NCBI GenBank assembly: GCA_030538425.1
Contig: JAUNTZ010000010.1
Span: 1 to 64,000, forward strand
DNA from: Paracoccus sp. (in: a-proteobacteria)
GTDB lineage: Bacteria; Pseudomonadota; Alphaproteobacteria; Rhodobacterales; Rhodobacteraceae
Length of the DNA stretch: 64,000 nucleotides
Reading direction: 5' to 3'
Under the pieces are notes generated by a model that worked only from the letters and a program-made list of their open reading frames with translations, was not told the origin of the DNA and did not search any database. Shown in pieces: positions 45,072-55,393 of the stretch. Position 1 is the first letter of the stretch. Every line of letters begins with the position of its first letter. Made by a program: the position numbers and the translations under genes.

Positions 45072-45458
45072 ATGAAGAAAATTGAGACACTGGCGGTTGA
45101 CGAAAACGTGCGCATCGACCTGTGCCGGATCGACCGCATCACCGAAGGGCTGGGCGGCGCGGGCGATGACCTGATCGGCGATGCGCTGGAACAGATCGCG
45201 CTGGGCGTGAACCGGCTGCGGCTTGCCGCCCGCGACGGACATTTCGCCACGGTTGAGGCTGAGGCGGCGCGGCTCTCGCGTCTGGCTGAACAGCTGGGGC
45301 TGGTCTCGCTGGCGCATGTGGCGGCGGATGTGTCCTCCTGCACGCGAAGGCGAGACGGGCCGGCATTGGCTGCGACGCTGGCGCGGGTGCGGCGGGTCAC
45401 GAACCGCTCGCTTGCGGAACTGGGCACGCCTGACGGGCCGCATGATCGGCCCGCATGA
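45072..45458 (+). CDS. Small all-helical protein, Hpt-like fold possible
   Basis: A 128-aa protein, not firmly recognised. It is helical throughout (DLIGDALEQIALGVNRLRLA, then VEAEAARLSRLAEQLGL, LAHVAADVSSCTRRRD, LAATLARVRRVTNRSL) with amphipathic periodicity, as in four-helix Hpt modules. A canonical HxxKG Hpt histidine is absent. It could be a degenerate Hpt or an uncharacterised family. The last ten codons (from 45429) fall in the beginning of the 13-bp repeat array, so the C-terminus may have been extended by repeat growth. A TGAGAAAAT-like weak ribosome-binding region precedes the ATG. Confidence 0.6.
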   Translation: MKKIETLAVDENVRIDLCRIDRITEGLGGAGDDLIGDALEQIALGVNRLRLAARDGHFATVEAEAARLSRLAEQLGLVSLAHVAADVSSCTRRRDGPALAATLARVRRVTNRSLAELGTPDGPHDRPA

Positions 45459-45877
45459 CTCGGGTGCGTGATGGGCCGGTGTGAATGGCGGGCGGACGGG
45501 ACCGCGTGGATGGGGTGCGTGGATGGCCAGCGTAAGTGGCGTGCATGAAGGGCCCGCTCGATTGGCCAGCTTGACTGGCGCGCATGACCTGTCCGCGTAA
45601 AAGGCGTGCGAGATTGGCGCGCGTGGTCGGCCTGCGTGACTGCACAGCCTGACGGGCCAGCTTGAACGGCCCGCGTGAATGGCGGGCGTGACTGGCTCTC
45701 GTGACTGGACTGCGAGAGTGGCCGCTCGACCGACCTGCATGACTTGCCTGAGTGGATGGCGGGCGTGGCCTGGCCGCTTAACCGGCTTTTGGGGCTGGCA
45801 ACGTGACCTGCCGTTTGATCCGCACTCGTGGCTGGCCCTCGTTTCTGGCTCTCGTGAATGGCCCGCGTCATGCGCGA
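45429..45877. repeat. Degenerate 13-bp tandem repeat array
   Basis: About 34 units. Sixteen consecutive units run in exact 13-nt register from 45505 to 45712; flanking units on both sides show 12- to 14-nt slips. The plus-strand consensus is CGTGANTGGCSNG. Positions C1, G8, G9 and G13 are kept in at least 15 of the 16 core units, T3 and G4 in 14, A5 in 13 and C10 in 12. The minus strand is free of stop codons in all three frames across the array, and the plus strand is dense in TGA. It starts inside the end of the helical-protein gene and stops about 90 nt before the aminopeptidase gene. Confidence 0.9.
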
Positions 45878-45967
45878 TGCCGTGCCCCACTCCGGCCAGC
45901 ACGCAGCCGCCTTGCGGCCCGTTTCGCTTGGTGCGATGCTGGATGCCGTCAACCCGGAAGGTAAGCC

Positions 45968-47338
45968 ATGACCCCAACATTCGCCCGCGCCGATGCCGAT
46001 GCCAAACCGCTTTACCTTGCTGCGGGTGGCTTGCCCGAGGAGTTGGATGACGCCGTGCGGCAATGGGCCACAGCCTGCGGCTTTACCGGGAAAAGCGGAG
46101 AAATCTGCCTGATCCCCGGCCCGGACGGGGTGGCGGGCGCGCTTTATGGCATCGGCGCGGCGGACCGTCTGTCGCGCGACCGTTTCGCGCCGTCGCGGGC
46201 TGCCACCGAACTGCCCGAAGGCGATTGGCGGCTGGCCAACCTGCCCGATGGCGTCGATGCCGGGCTTTTCGCGCTGGGCTGGCTGTTCTCGCATTACGCC
46301 TTCGACCGCTACAAATCCTGCGCGGGCGCCAAAGCGCGGCTGGTCGCACCCGACGGCGTGGATGCCGCCCGGCTTGAGGCGATGGCGCGGGCCGAGTTCC
46401 TGACCCGCGACCTGATCAACACGCCCGCGAACGATATGGGACCGGCCGCGCTTGAGGCAGCCGCCCGCGAACTGGCCCACCGCTGCGGCTATCAGGTCAA
46501 GGTGATCGCGGGCGACGATCTGCTGGCACAGGGCTTTCCGCTGATCCACACGGTCGGGCGCGCGGGCGCCGAGGCGCCGCGCCTGATTGAGCTGACCCGG
46601 GGTGAGACCGGCCCCGCCCTGACCCTTGTCGGCAAAGGCGTCTGTTTTGACACAGGCGGGCTGAACCTGAAGCCGGGCGCCTCGATGGGGCTGATGAAAA
46701 AGGATATGGGCGGCGCGGCCTCGGTTCTGGGGCTGGCGCAGATGCTGGCCGAAACCGGCGCGGGCGATGGGCTGCGCCTGCGCGTGCTGATCCCGGCGGT
46801 GGAAAACGCGGTGGCGGGCAATGCCTTCCGCCCCGGCGACGTGCTGCGCAGCCGCAAGGGCCTCAGCGTCGAGGTCAACAACACCGATGCCGAGGGGCGG
46901 CTGGTTCTGGCCGATGCGCTGGCTTACGGGGCTGAGGCCGCGCCCGATCTGATGATCTCGATGGCGACGCTGACCGGGGCGGCGCGGGTCGCGCTTGGCC
47001 CCGATCTGCCGCCGCTTTATTGCGATGACGACGCGACCGCGCAGGCCTTGCTGGCGGGCGGGGCGGAGAGCGGTGACCCGCTTTGGCGCATGCCGTTCTG
47101 GGATGGCTACGAATCGCTGATCGAGCCTGCGATTGCCGATCTGGACAACGCGCCCTCGGGCGGCATGGCGGGGTCGATCACCGCCGCGCTGTTCCTGCGC
47201 CGCTTTGCGCAAGGGGCCGGGCGTTACGCGCATCTTGATATCTATGGCTGGCGGCCCACGACGGCCCCGGCGCGGACCAAAGGGGGCCTTGGTCAGGGCG
47301 CGCGGGCGGTTCTGGCCGCGCTGCCCCGGCTGCTGTGA
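45968..47338 (+). CDS. M17 leucyl aminopeptidase family protein
   Basis: A 456-aa dizinc aminopeptidase. The catalytic core shows GKGVCFDTGGLNLKPGASM, MKKDMGGAASVLGLAQ and the signature NTDAEGRLVLADALAYGAEA, then FWDGYESLIEPAIADLDN. The N-terminal domain is shorter than in E. coli PepA, as in the PepB/alphaproteobacterial branch. The start has GGAAGG 7 nt upstream. The end overlaps the NlpC gene start. Release of N-terminal residues from peptides is the expected role. Confidence 0.94.
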   Translation: MTPTFARADADAKPLYLAAGGLPEELDDAVRQWATACGFTGKSGEICLIPGPDGVAGALYGIGAADRLSRDRFAPSRAATELPEGDWRLANLPDGVDAGLFALGWLFSHYAFDRYKSCAGAKARLVAPDGVDAARLEAMARAEFLTRDLINTPANDMGPAALEAAARELAHRCGYQVKVIAGDDLLAQGFPLIHTVGRAGAEAPRLIELTRGETGPALTLVGKGVCFDTGGLNLKPGASMGLMKKDMGGAASVLGLAQMLAETGAGDGLRLRVLIPAVENAVAGNAFRPGDVLRSRKGLSVEVNNTDAEGRLVLADALAYGAEAAPDLMISMATLTGAARVALGPDLPPLYCDDDATAQALLAGGAESGDPLWRMPFWDGYESLIEPAIADLDNAPSGGMAGSITAALFLRRFAQGAGRYAHLDIYGWRPTTAPARTKGGLGQGARAVLAALPRLL

Positions 47339-48147
47339 TGGACCGCCGCATCACCCCCGCGACCGAGCGGGTTGCCCTGAACCGCCTGCGCGGGCTGCTT
47401 GAGCGTCCGCAATGGACCGACGGCACGCCCGCCCGCATCGCAGCCCCTCTGGCCGAATTGCGCGCCGCGCCGGATGGACCGCGCGACCGCCAGCTTGCCT
47501 TCGGCGCCGATGTGACGGTGATCGACGCGCAGGGCGAGCACGCCTTCGTGCAGGCCACCGCCGACGGCTATTGCGGTTGGGTCGCCGCGCAGGATCTCAC
47601 CCCCGATCTGCCGCCCCTGACCCATCATGTCAGCGCCCCCGCCACGCATCTTTACCCCGGCCCCGATTTCAAGCTGCGCGAGCTGGCCGCGCTGCCGATC
47701 AATGCGGGCCTCTCGGTCGCGGCGATTGAGGGGCAGTTCGCCCGGCTGGTGCAGGGCGGCTTTGTGCCGCTCCAGCATATCAGCGACCGCCCTGCTGCGG
47801 ACCCAGCGGCGGTCGCGCTGTCGCTGATGGGGACGCCCTATCTCTGGGGCGGCAACTCGCGGGCCGGGATCGACTGTTCGGGTCTGGTGCAGGCCGCGCT
47901 GCGGGCCTGCGCCGTGGCCTGCCCCGGCGATGCCGACCTGCAAGAAGCCGCCTTCGCCCCGGTCGAGACGATCCGGCGCGGCGATTTGCTGTTCTGGAAA
48001 GGCCATGTCGCGATGGCCATCAACCAGACCCAGATCGTCCACGCCACCGCCTTTGCCATGGCCGTGATCGTCGAGGATATCGCCCATGCCATCGCCCGGA
48101 TCGACGCGGCAGGCGACGGCCCGTTCCGGGGCGCGCGCAGGCCCTAA
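47338..48147 (+). CDS. C40 family (NlpC/P60) peptidase
   Basis: A 269-aa protein with two SH3-like segments in the N-terminal half ([20 protein letters not shown] and [20 protein letters not shown]) and a C-terminal NlpC/P60 domain. Its Cys is in [13 protein letters not shown] and its His in [10 protein letters not shown]. It likely cleaves cell-wall-derived gamma-D-Glu-DAP peptides. No signal peptide is seen, so a cytoplasmic muropeptide-recycling role is plausible. An in-frame GTG at 47335 is an alternative start. It converges on truB with a 4-nt stop overlap (CTAA). Confidence 0.9.
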   Translation: MDRRITPATERVALNRLRGLLERPQWTDGTPARIAAPLAELRAAPDGPRDRQLAFGADVTVIDAQGEHAFVQATADGYCGWVAAQDLTPDLPPLTHHVSAPATHLYPGPDFKLRELAALPINAGLSVAAIEGQFARLVQGGFVPLQHISDRPAADPAAVALSLMGTPYLWGGNSRAGIDCSGLVQAALRACAVACPGDADLQEAAFAPVETIRRGDLLFWKGHVAMAINQTQIVHATAFAMAVIVEDIAHAIARIDAAGDGPFRGARRP

Positions 48148-49034
48148 AGGTTGAACACGCGCGACGGATGCACCTCGCCGCCCAGATAGCGGCCGATGGC
48201 AAGCGCGCGGCCTCCGTGGCTCACCCAGACCTCGGCGCCATAAGGCGCGGTGCCGATCACCTGCCCCGGATTGCCGTTGCGAATGCGGACCGCGCCCTCA
48301 TCGCTGGCCCGCATCTGCGGCAGATCAAGCGCCGCTTCAACCGGTAGCAACAGGGCCTCAAGCGCCGCCTGGTTCGCCCGGTCGATCTGATCCAAAGCCA
48401 CGCCCTGAGCGGCGTCAAAGGGCCCCGACCAGATGCGGCGCAGATGCGCGACATGGCCCAGACATCCCAAGGCGCGGCCCAGGTCGCGGGCAATCGCGCG
48501 CACATAGCCGCCCTTGCCGCAGACCATGCGCAGATCGGCATGGTCGGGCTTTGTGTCAACAAGTTCAAGGCTTTCCACCCAAAGCGGGCGCGGCTCCAGC
48601 GCGACCTCATGACCCTCGCGCGCCAGATCATAGGCCCGCGCGCCATCCAGCCGGACCGCCGAGACCGAGGGCGGCACCTGCATGATATCGCCGGTCAGCG
48701 CCGGAAGCGCCGCGCGGATCGCAGCGTCGTCGGGGCGCGCATCGCTGCGCCGCGTGACCTCACCCGAGGCATCGTCGCTGGCCGTCTCAGCCCCCCAGTT
48801 CACGCGGAACTCATAGGCTTTCAGCGCCTCCGTCAGGTACGGCACCGTCTTGGTCGCCTCACCCAGCGCCACCGCCAGAACGCCGGTCGCGTCGGGGTCC
48901 AGCGTGCCCGCATGGCCCGCCTTTTTCGCATCCAACGCCCAGCGGACCTTGCCGACAATATCGGTCGAGCCGATCCCGGCGGGCTTGTCGACGATCAGCC
49001 AGCCGGAAATATCGCGTCCCTTCTTGTGTGCCAT
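48144..49034 (-). CDS. truB: tRNA pseudouridine(55) synthase
   Basis: A 296-aa enzyme that makes Psi55 in the T-loop of tRNAs. It has the start [15 protein letters not shown], the catalytic Asp46 in [16 protein letters not shown], and [20 protein letters not shown] later. A C-terminal PUA-like segment is present. It is third in the minus-strand series rbfA-DUF2233-truB, 42 nt after the DUF2233 stop; rbfA and truB are classic neighbours. Confidence 0.96.
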   Translation of the reverse strand: MAHKKGRDISGWLIVDKPAGIGSTDIVGKVRWALDAKKAGHAGTLDPDATGVLAVALGEATKTVPYLTEALKAYEFRVNWGAETASDDASGEVTRRSDARPDDAAIRAALPALTGDIMQVPPSVSAVRLDGARAYDLAREGHEVALEPRPLWVESLELVDTKPDHADLRMVCGKGGYVRAIARDLGRALGCLGHVAHLRRIWSGPFDAAQGVALDQIDRANQAALEALLLPVEAALDLPQMRASDEGAVRIRNGNPGQVIGTAPYGAEVWVSHGGRALAIGRYLGGEVHPSRVFNL

Positions 49035-49076
49035 GACGCCCCCGTTTTGCGCAAAGACGGCGCGATAGCGCGCGCG

Positions 49077-49838
49077 TCACTCGCCGTCAACCAGACCGAT
49101 CACCGGCCCCATCGGTCGTCCGAAATCCGCGCGGCGAAGCGCGGGCGCATAAAGCCGCGAAAGCGAGCCATCGAAATAAAGCGCGTCGCGCGCGCCCAGC
49201 CCGTCGCGGAACAGCCGCCCGAACTCGTGAAACGTCACGGCGCGGTCGGAAATCGCGAACCACGCCGTCCGCCCATCCGCCGAGACGCCAACCCCGTTGC
49301 GAATATAGCGGCTGTCCGATTGCGGCAGGAAACGCGGGTGCAGCGCGCCGTCGATCACCAGCATCGGCCCCGATTGTGTGGCCAGCCGGCACTCGGGCGC
49401 AGCCTCGCGAAAAGCGCGGCTTTCGATCACCGCAAAGGGCCGCGCGCCGCCGGTGCAGAACACGCCATTGGGCAGCAGGCCGAAATTGCCGCCTCCGCCC
49501 GCCGTCACCAGAGCGCCGCGCTGTTCGCCATCGGCAAGGTAAAGCCCCACCGGCGCATAGCCGGGGTGAAACATCCCCGCATTCATGGCAAAGACCAGAC
49601 CCTCACCCGGCGGCAGCGCCTGCCTTATTCGGTTGAAATTATTGTAATACTGCCCCTGCGCATCGGCGAGCCAAAGGCGCAGACGCGGCTCGTCCCCCGC
49701 CTCGACGCGGCAGATCGCGTAACGCTGGCCGTCATGCTCTATCCGCGAACACTCCGCCGCCGCGACCGGCAGGCCAAGCGCGAACACGGCCCCTGCCGCC
49801 ACCGCAAGCCGCTGGCGCAGATAGTCAAGCCACGCCAT
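49077..49838 (-). CDS. Phosphodiester glycosidase family (DUF2233) protein
   Basis: A 253-aa secreted protein with a signal peptide (LAVAAGAVFALGLPVAAA). The NAGPA-like core contains EGLVFAMNAGMFHPGYAPVG, LPNGVFCTG, LATQSGPMLVIDG and RNGVGVSADGRTAWFAISD. The prototype is the uncovering enzyme that removes GlcNAc phosphodiesters; bacterial substrates are unknown. It overlaps the rbfA stop as ATGA and sits between rbfA and truB, an unusual guest in a ribosome/tRNA operon. Confidence 0.9.
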   Translation of the reverse strand: MAWLDYLRQRLAVAAGAVFALGLPVAAAECSRIEHDGQRYAICRVEAGDEPRLRLWLADAQGQYYNNFNRIRQALPPGEGLVFAMNAGMFHPGYAPVGLYLADGEQRGALVTAGGGGNFGLLPNGVFCTGGARPFAVIESRAFREAAPECRLATQSGPMLVIDGALHPRFLPQSDSRYIRNGVGVSADGRTAWFAISDRAVTFHEFGRLFRDGLGARDALYFDGSLSRLYAPALRRADFGRPMGPVIGLVDGE

Positions 49839-50263
49839 CAGTCACGTGGATCCGGGTCCGCATTATCGCCCGCCGCGATATCGCGCTGCACCTTTTCATC
49901 GGCGAACAGACGGCGCGTCTCGTCCATCTGGTCGAAGGTTTCATCCAGACGAAACCGCAGTTCGGGCGCATATTTCAGGTTGAGATCGCGCGAGACCAGA
50001 TGCCGCAGCTCACGCGCGTTGCGGCGCAGCGCGGCCAAGGCATCCTCGGCCCCCGCCCCGCCCAAAGGCATGACAAAAGCCGTCGCCACCTTGAGATCGG
50101 GCGATGTCCTCACCTCGCCCACGGTGATCGAGTGCCGGTTCAGGTCCGGGTCATGCACGTCGCCGCGCATGAGCAGGTCGGAAAGTCGGCGGCGGATCAG
50201 CTCACCCACGCGCAACTGGCGCTGGGACGGGCCGGGGCCGCTATGAAATCGGTTCTGTGCCAT
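49838..50263 (-). CDS. rbfA: Ribosome-binding factor A
   Basis: A 141-aa KH-fold protein that assists maturation of the 30S subunit 5' region. Typical segments are QRQLRVGELIRRRLSDLLMR, SITVGEVRTSPDLKVATAFV and ELRFRLDETFDQMDETRRLF. The start at 50263 was chosen from the family start MAQNRFHSGPGPSQRQLRVG; the frame is open far upstream on the minus strand, but only through dapB antisense. It is divergent from dapB (73-nt gap). Confidence 0.95.
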   Translation of the reverse strand: MAQNRFHSGPGPSQRQLRVGELIRRRLSDLLMRGDVHDPDLNRHSITVGEVRTSPDLKVATAFVMPLGGAGAEDALAALRRNARELRHLVSRDLNLKYAPELRFRLDETFDQMDETRRLFADEKVQRDIAAGDNADPDPRD

Positions 50264-50336
50264 GTGTTCCGATGTAGGGCCTAGGTTTGCGGGCTGCAAT
50301 GGATTAAGCCTGCGGGACAATTGAAAGAGGGCGAAA

Positions 50337-51143
50337 ATGGACAAACCCGGAATCGTGGTGACCGGCGCTTCGGGCCGGATGGGGCGGATGCTGGCGCAGG
50401 TGATCGCGCAATCGGGCGAGGCGCGGCTGGTCGGCGCGATTGAACGGCCGGGCCATGACTGGATCGGCCGCGACCTGGGCGAGGCCTCCGGCGGGGCGGC
50501 CAATGGCGTGATCGTGACCGATGACGCGGTGGCGGCCATCGCGCAGGCGCAGGCGGTGATCGACTTTACCCGCCCCGATGCCAGCGTGGCTTTTGCCGAA
50601 CTTGCCGCGCAGGCCCGCGCGGTCCATGTGATCGGCACGACCGGCTTTGCGCCCGATGACCTGGCGGCGATATCGCGCGCCGCGCGCCATGCGCCGGTGA
50701 TCCGGGCGGGGAATATGAGCCTTGGCGTTAACCTTCTGGTCGGCCTGACCCGCAAAGTCGCTGCGGCTTTGGGTGAGGATTGGGATATAGAGGTGGTCGA
50801 GGCCCACCACCGCCACAAGGTTGATGCGCCCTCTGGCACCGCGCTGATGCTGGGTGAGGCGGCGGCAGAAGGGCGCGGCGCCACGCTGGACAGCCTGCGC
50901 ACGCCCGCCCGTGAGGGGATCACTGGCGAGCGCGCACGCGGCAGCATCGGTTTTGCCGCGATTCGCGGCGGCGATGTGGTGGGCGAGCATGACGTGATCT
51001 TCGCCACGGAGGGCGAGCGCGTCGTGCTGCGCCATCTGGCCAGCGACCGCGCGATTTTCGCACGCGGCGCGCTGCGCGCGGCGATCTGGGGGCAGGACAA
51101 GGGGCCGGGCGAATATGACATGATGGACGTGCTGGGGCTGTGA
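50337..51143 (+). CDS. dapB: 4-hydroxy-tetrahydrodipicolinate reductase
   Basis: A 268-aa NAD(P)H enzyme of the lysine/DAP pathway. The N-terminal Rossmann motif is [17 protein letters not shown]. The catalytic segment [20 protein letters not shown] contains the conserved His and Lys. [14 protein letters not shown] and [10 protein letters not shown] are further family elements. A GAAAGAGGG ribosome-binding site precedes the start. Transcribed alone and divergently from rbfA. Confidence 0.97.
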   Translation: MDKPGIVVTGASGRMGRMLAQVIAQSGEARLVGAIERPGHDWIGRDLGEASGGAANGVIVTDDAVAAIAQAQAVIDFTRPDASVAFAELAAQARAVHVIGTTGFAPDDLAAISRAARHAPVIRAGNMSLGVNLLVGLTRKVAAALGEDWDIEVVEAHHRHKVDAPSGTALMLGEAAAEGRGATLDSLRTPAREGITGERARGSIGFAAIRGGDVVGEHDVIFATEGERVVLRHLASDRAIFARGALRAAIWGQDKGPGEYDMMDVLGL

Positions 51144-51311
51144 AGCCCCGTCCATCCTGCGCATAACCGCAGAATCGCGAACCATATCACCGTCAGCATC
51201 TGCCTCTTCCGCAGCGAATCGCCTCTGGTCTCTGGTTTAGCAAATGGAGATGAACGGGCGCTTAACGCGCGCCGGCCAAGCATTTCCATGAGATTCATGC
51301 GCGCAGATATT

Positions 51312-51698
51312 CTACCATCGCGCGATCTCTGGATTGATCTCGACAAGCCCGGTTCGCCATTCGGGAACGTCATAAGAATCAGGCCAATATTCCGTTTGAC
51401 GGCTGATCCGGCCATCGGCAAGCGCGTTAAACACCTGATCCAGCGCGGCGTTCGTGACCCGCATATCGGTCACGACACACGGCCCTTGGGCGGTTATCGA
51501 GATCTCCTCGAATCGCTATTCGCCCGCGCCGGGGAAAGCGGCGTTGAAACGCGCAAAACCCTCGGGCCGTCGGATAACCTCGCCAGTCTGCGGCAGGTTG
51601 CAGCAGAAATCCGGGGCAAGCCAGTTTCGGGCGGCAGCGGTGAAATCATTGCTGTTCATGTCACGCCAAAAGCCGCGAACGATCTCGGTCGGGGTCAC
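51312..51698 (-). pseudogene. NTF2/SnoaL-like protein gene interrupted by an in-frame amber codon
   Basis: Starting at a GTG (51698), the frame reads TPTEIVRGFWRDMNSNDFTA and RPEGFARFNAAFPGAGE, then meets TAG at 51516-51518. It continues without frameshift as RFEEISITAQGPCVVTDMRV, TRQTEYWPD-like SRQTEYWPDSYDVPEW and ends with TAG at 51312-51314. Family members have GxGxWRF here, so TGG to TAG is the likely change. The protein would be 128 aa, matching the small nuclear-transport-factor-2-like family. The absence of any other lesion suggests a recent event. Confidence 0.8.
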
Positions 51699-51868
51699 GG
51701 GCTGCCTCGGCGACCACATTCTGGAGCGACCGCAGGACAAAGCGGGCCTATGAGCCGACGAGCTTGCGCCTTTGCCCGCGTGTCAAAACGCGGGGAAACC
51801 CATGCTGTTGTTATGCGAATCACCTGCCCCCTCACGACAAGCCGTAACAGAAAAACCTTTCGCGACGG

Positions 51869-52278
51869 TTAAACCGGGATCATCGTCCCCTGCATGATCG
51901 CGACATGCTTTCGCGCGCCCGCGGTTTCGGCCCAGACATCGGCGGCCACGACCAGCACGCGGCGGCCCGGACGGATCACGCGCCCCTGGGCGATCAGACG
52001 GTCGCCAAGCGCGGGGGCCATGAGGTTGATCTTCATCTCGACCGTCATCACCTCGGCGCCCGGCTCGATCATGGTCAGCGCGGCATAGCCCGCCGCCGAA
52101 TCGCCAATCGAAAATGTCAGCCCGGCATGGCCTGCGCCCTGTTGCTGAAGCGACCCCGGCAGGATCGGCGCGGCGATCATCACACGGCCCGGCTCGACCA
52201 ATTCGAGTGTGGCGCCAAGCGTCCGCATCATCGTCTGGCGGGCAAAACTGTCGCGGATGCGGGCCTCAATCTCGTCGC

Positions 52279-52282
<4 letters not shown>
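51869..52282 (-). CDS. PaaI-family hotdog thioesterase
   Basis: A 137-aa single-hotdog protein. The active-site helix region is [20 protein letters not shown] and the second motif [20 protein letters not shown] short helical N-terminus ([20 protein letters not shown]) is typical of this branch. It overlaps the ruvB stop (ATGA), where many relatives have a YbgC-type thioesterase before tol genes. It is the last gene of the ruv unit. Confidence 0.88.
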
Positions 52283-53293
<1,011 letters not shown>

Positions 53294-53304
<11 letters not shown>

Positions 53305-54136
53305 TCAGGTTCAGCTGGCGCAGCGCGGCGATGCGCGATTCGGTCGAAGGGTGCGTGCGAAACAGCCCATCCATGTTCAGCCCCGCCAGCGGATTGATGA
53401 TATACATCGAGGCCGCCGCCGGGTTGCGCTCGGCCGGTTCATTCACGATCCGACCCGCCGCCGCAGAGATCTTGGCCAACGCGCCCGCCAGCCCATGCGT
53501 ACTGCCCGCGATCTGCGCGCCGATCCGGTCGGCTTCATATTCGCGGGCGCGCGAAATCGCCATCTGCACGATCCCCGCCGCCAGCGGCGCCAGCAGCATC
53601 ATCAGAATGCCGCCAATCGCGCCGCCGCGCCCCTGACTGCCGCCGCGCATCGCGAACATATTGCCAAGCATCGCAATCGCCCCGGCCATGGTTGCCGTGA
53701 CGGTCATAATCAGCGTGTCGCGGTTCTTGATATGGGCCAGCTCATGCGCGATAACGCCCGCGATCTCATCGCGGTTCAGGATCCGGGTCAACCCGCGCGT
53801 CACCGCGACGGCGGCGTTTTCGGGGTTGCGCCCGGTGGCAAAGGCGTTGGGCTGGTCGGTCTCAATCAGGTAGACCGCAGGCATGGGAAGGTCGGCGTTG
53901 CGGGCCAGTTCCTCAACCATATCAAACAGTTCGGGCGCATTGGCGCGGTCGATAGGATGCGCGTTCTGCTGGCGCAGCATCGCCTTGTCGCTGTTCCACC
54001 AGGCCCAGATATTGCCCGCGCCCGCCACGGCAAGCGCCAGAATCGCGCCGCCGGTGCCGCCCACAAGCGCGCCCATCGCGCCCAGAAAGGCGGTCATCGC
54101 GGCCATCAGAACAAAGGTCTTTGTGGTTCCCTGCAT
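53294..54136 (-). CDS. htpX: Membrane zinc protease HtpX
   Basis: A 280-aa M48 metalloprotease with two N-terminal membrane segments ([36 protein letters not shown]). The zinc motif HELAH is in [17 protein letters not shown], and the third ligand Glu in [17 protein letters not shown]. It degrades misfolded membrane proteins. The start at 54136 has AAGGAG upstream. It lies between ruvA and ruvB, 10 nt after ruvA and overlapping ruvB, an unusual insertion in the ruvCAB order. Confidence 0.95.
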
Positions 54137-54146
54137 CGGCTTCTCC

Positions 54147-54806
54147 TTAGTCGCGGGGGGCGAGTGCGCGCAAAGCGCCACGGATCAACGCGCCCGCCCC
54201 CGCAGCCGGTTCCACCGAGGCCGCCTGGGCGACAGCCTGCGCCGCCTCTGACTGGCCGTAACCCAGATTGAGCAGCGCCGAAAGCGCATCCGCCTGCGCC
54301 GCCGCATCACCCGAAACGGGCGGCGCAGCGGCGGGAATGGCCGGGCCGTCATCCACGGCAACCACCCCCGCATCGACCGAAAGCGCCCCGCCCATCGCCA
54401 TCACGGCGGGCGCCTTATCCTTGAGCTCCAGAACCACGCGCTGCGCCAGTTTCGGGCCTACGCCGGGCGCCTTTCGCACCGCCGCCCAGTCACCCAGCGC
54501 AATCGCACGGGCCAGCCCGTCAGCCCCAAGCGTGCCCAGAATCGCCAGCGACGCCTTGGCCCCGATCCCCTGCACCGAGGTCAGCAGCCGGTGCCATTCC
54601 TTTTCAAGCATGGTCTGAAAACCAAAGAGTTGCAGCAGATCCTCACGCACCAACAATTCGGTATAAAGCGCCGCCGCCTGCCCGACCGGCGGCAGGGCCG
54701 CCGCCGTGCGTTCGCTGATATGGATGATATAGCCGACCCCGCGCACGTCGATCAGCACATGATCGGCGGCCCGGTGGAGGATCACCCCTGCGATCCGCCC
54801 GATCAT
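54147..54806 (-). CDS. ruvA: Holliday junction branch migration subunit RuvA
   Basis: A 219-aa protein. Domain I contains [20 protein letters not shown] and [20 protein letters not shown]; domain II has the helix-hairpin-helix pairs [19 protein letters not shown] and [20 protein letters not shown]; a flexible linker leads to domain III ([20 protein letters not shown]), which binds RuvB. It overlaps ruvC by 4 nt (ATGA). Confidence 0.96.
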   Translation of the reverse strand: MIGRIAGVILHRAADHVLIDVRGVGYIIHISERTAAALPPVGQAAALYTELLVREDLLQLFGFQTMLEKEWHRLLTSVQGIGAKASLAILGTLGADGLARAIALGDWAAVRKAPGVGPKLAQRVVLELKDKAPAVMAMGGALSVDAGVVAVDDGPAIPAAAPPVSGDAAAQADALSALLNLGYGQSEAAQAVAQAASVEPAAGAGALIRGALRALAPRD

Positions 54807-55300
54807 GCCGTGGCCTTGATGCGCATGGCGCGGCTTTGCAGGTGATGGGCGTGGCAAATCGCAATCGCCAGCGCATCCGCCGCATCGGCGCAGGCGAATC
54901 GGACGCCGGGCAATTGCACACCGACCATATGCTGCACCTGTTCCTTGCCCGCGTGACCCACGCCAACCACCGCCTTTTTCACCGCATTCGGGGCGTATTC
55001 GCCAATCTCAAGCCCCGCCTCAGCCGGGACCAGCAGCGCAATTCCCCGCGCCTGCCCCAGTTTCAGCGTGCCCGAGGCGTCCTTGTTCACAAAGGTCTGC
55101 TCCACCGCCGCCGCATCGGGCGCATGGGTCGCCACGACCTCCGCCAGACCGCGATAAAGCGCCAGCAGCCGCGCGCCAAATTCGCCCTGACCCGAGCGCA
55201 CCACCCCGTTCGCCACATGACGCAGCCGCGCCCCATCGACCGCGATCACGCCCCAGCCCGTATTCTGCAAGCCGGGGTCAATCCCCAGAACCTTGAACAT
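54803..55300 (-). CDS. ruvC: Crossover junction endodeoxyribonuclease RuvC
   Basis: A 165-aa resolvase of the RNase H fold. Acidic active-site residues fall in [14 protein letters not shown] (Asp7), [20 protein letters not shown] (Glu) and [18 protein letters not shown] (Asp pair). The start at 55300 has GGGAAGG upstream. It is the first gene of the ruvC-ruvA-htpX-ruvB-thioesterase unit and is followed by a 4-nt overlap. Confidence 0.96.
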   Translation of the reverse strand: MFKVLGIDPGLQNTGWGVIAVDGARLRHVANGVVRSGQGEFGARLLALYRGLAEVVATHAPDAAAVEQTFVNKDASGTLKLGQARGIALLVPAEAGLEIGEYAPNAVKKAVVGVGHAGKEQVQHMVGVQLPGVRFACADAADALAIAICHAHHLQSRAMRIKATA

Positions 55301-55393
55301 GCGCCTTCCCCTGCCTCTCCCAAACCGATAGCACGAAACAGGAACATCCGACAAGTCCCTTTCTGCACAAAGGGTTAACCGCTCCCTAACGGA

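Noticed and set aside
45429..45877. CRISPR array
   Set aside because: Units are 13 bp, contiguous and degenerate, with no spacers and no cas genes.
44937..45980. N-terminal extension of carbonic anhydrase through the repeat array
   Set aside because: Typical enzymes start near 44936; the extension is a translation of the repeat and of antisense DNA.
45041..47233. A 730-codon minus-strand open frame across the 13-bp array and the aminopeptidase gene
   Set aside because: The repeat consensus has no stop codon on the minus strand in any frame, so long frames arise automatically; the rest is antisense to a clear M17 peptidase.
49838..51421. Long N-terminal extension of RbfA
   Set aside because: The extension is antisense to dapB and lacks RbfA features; the family start is at 50263.
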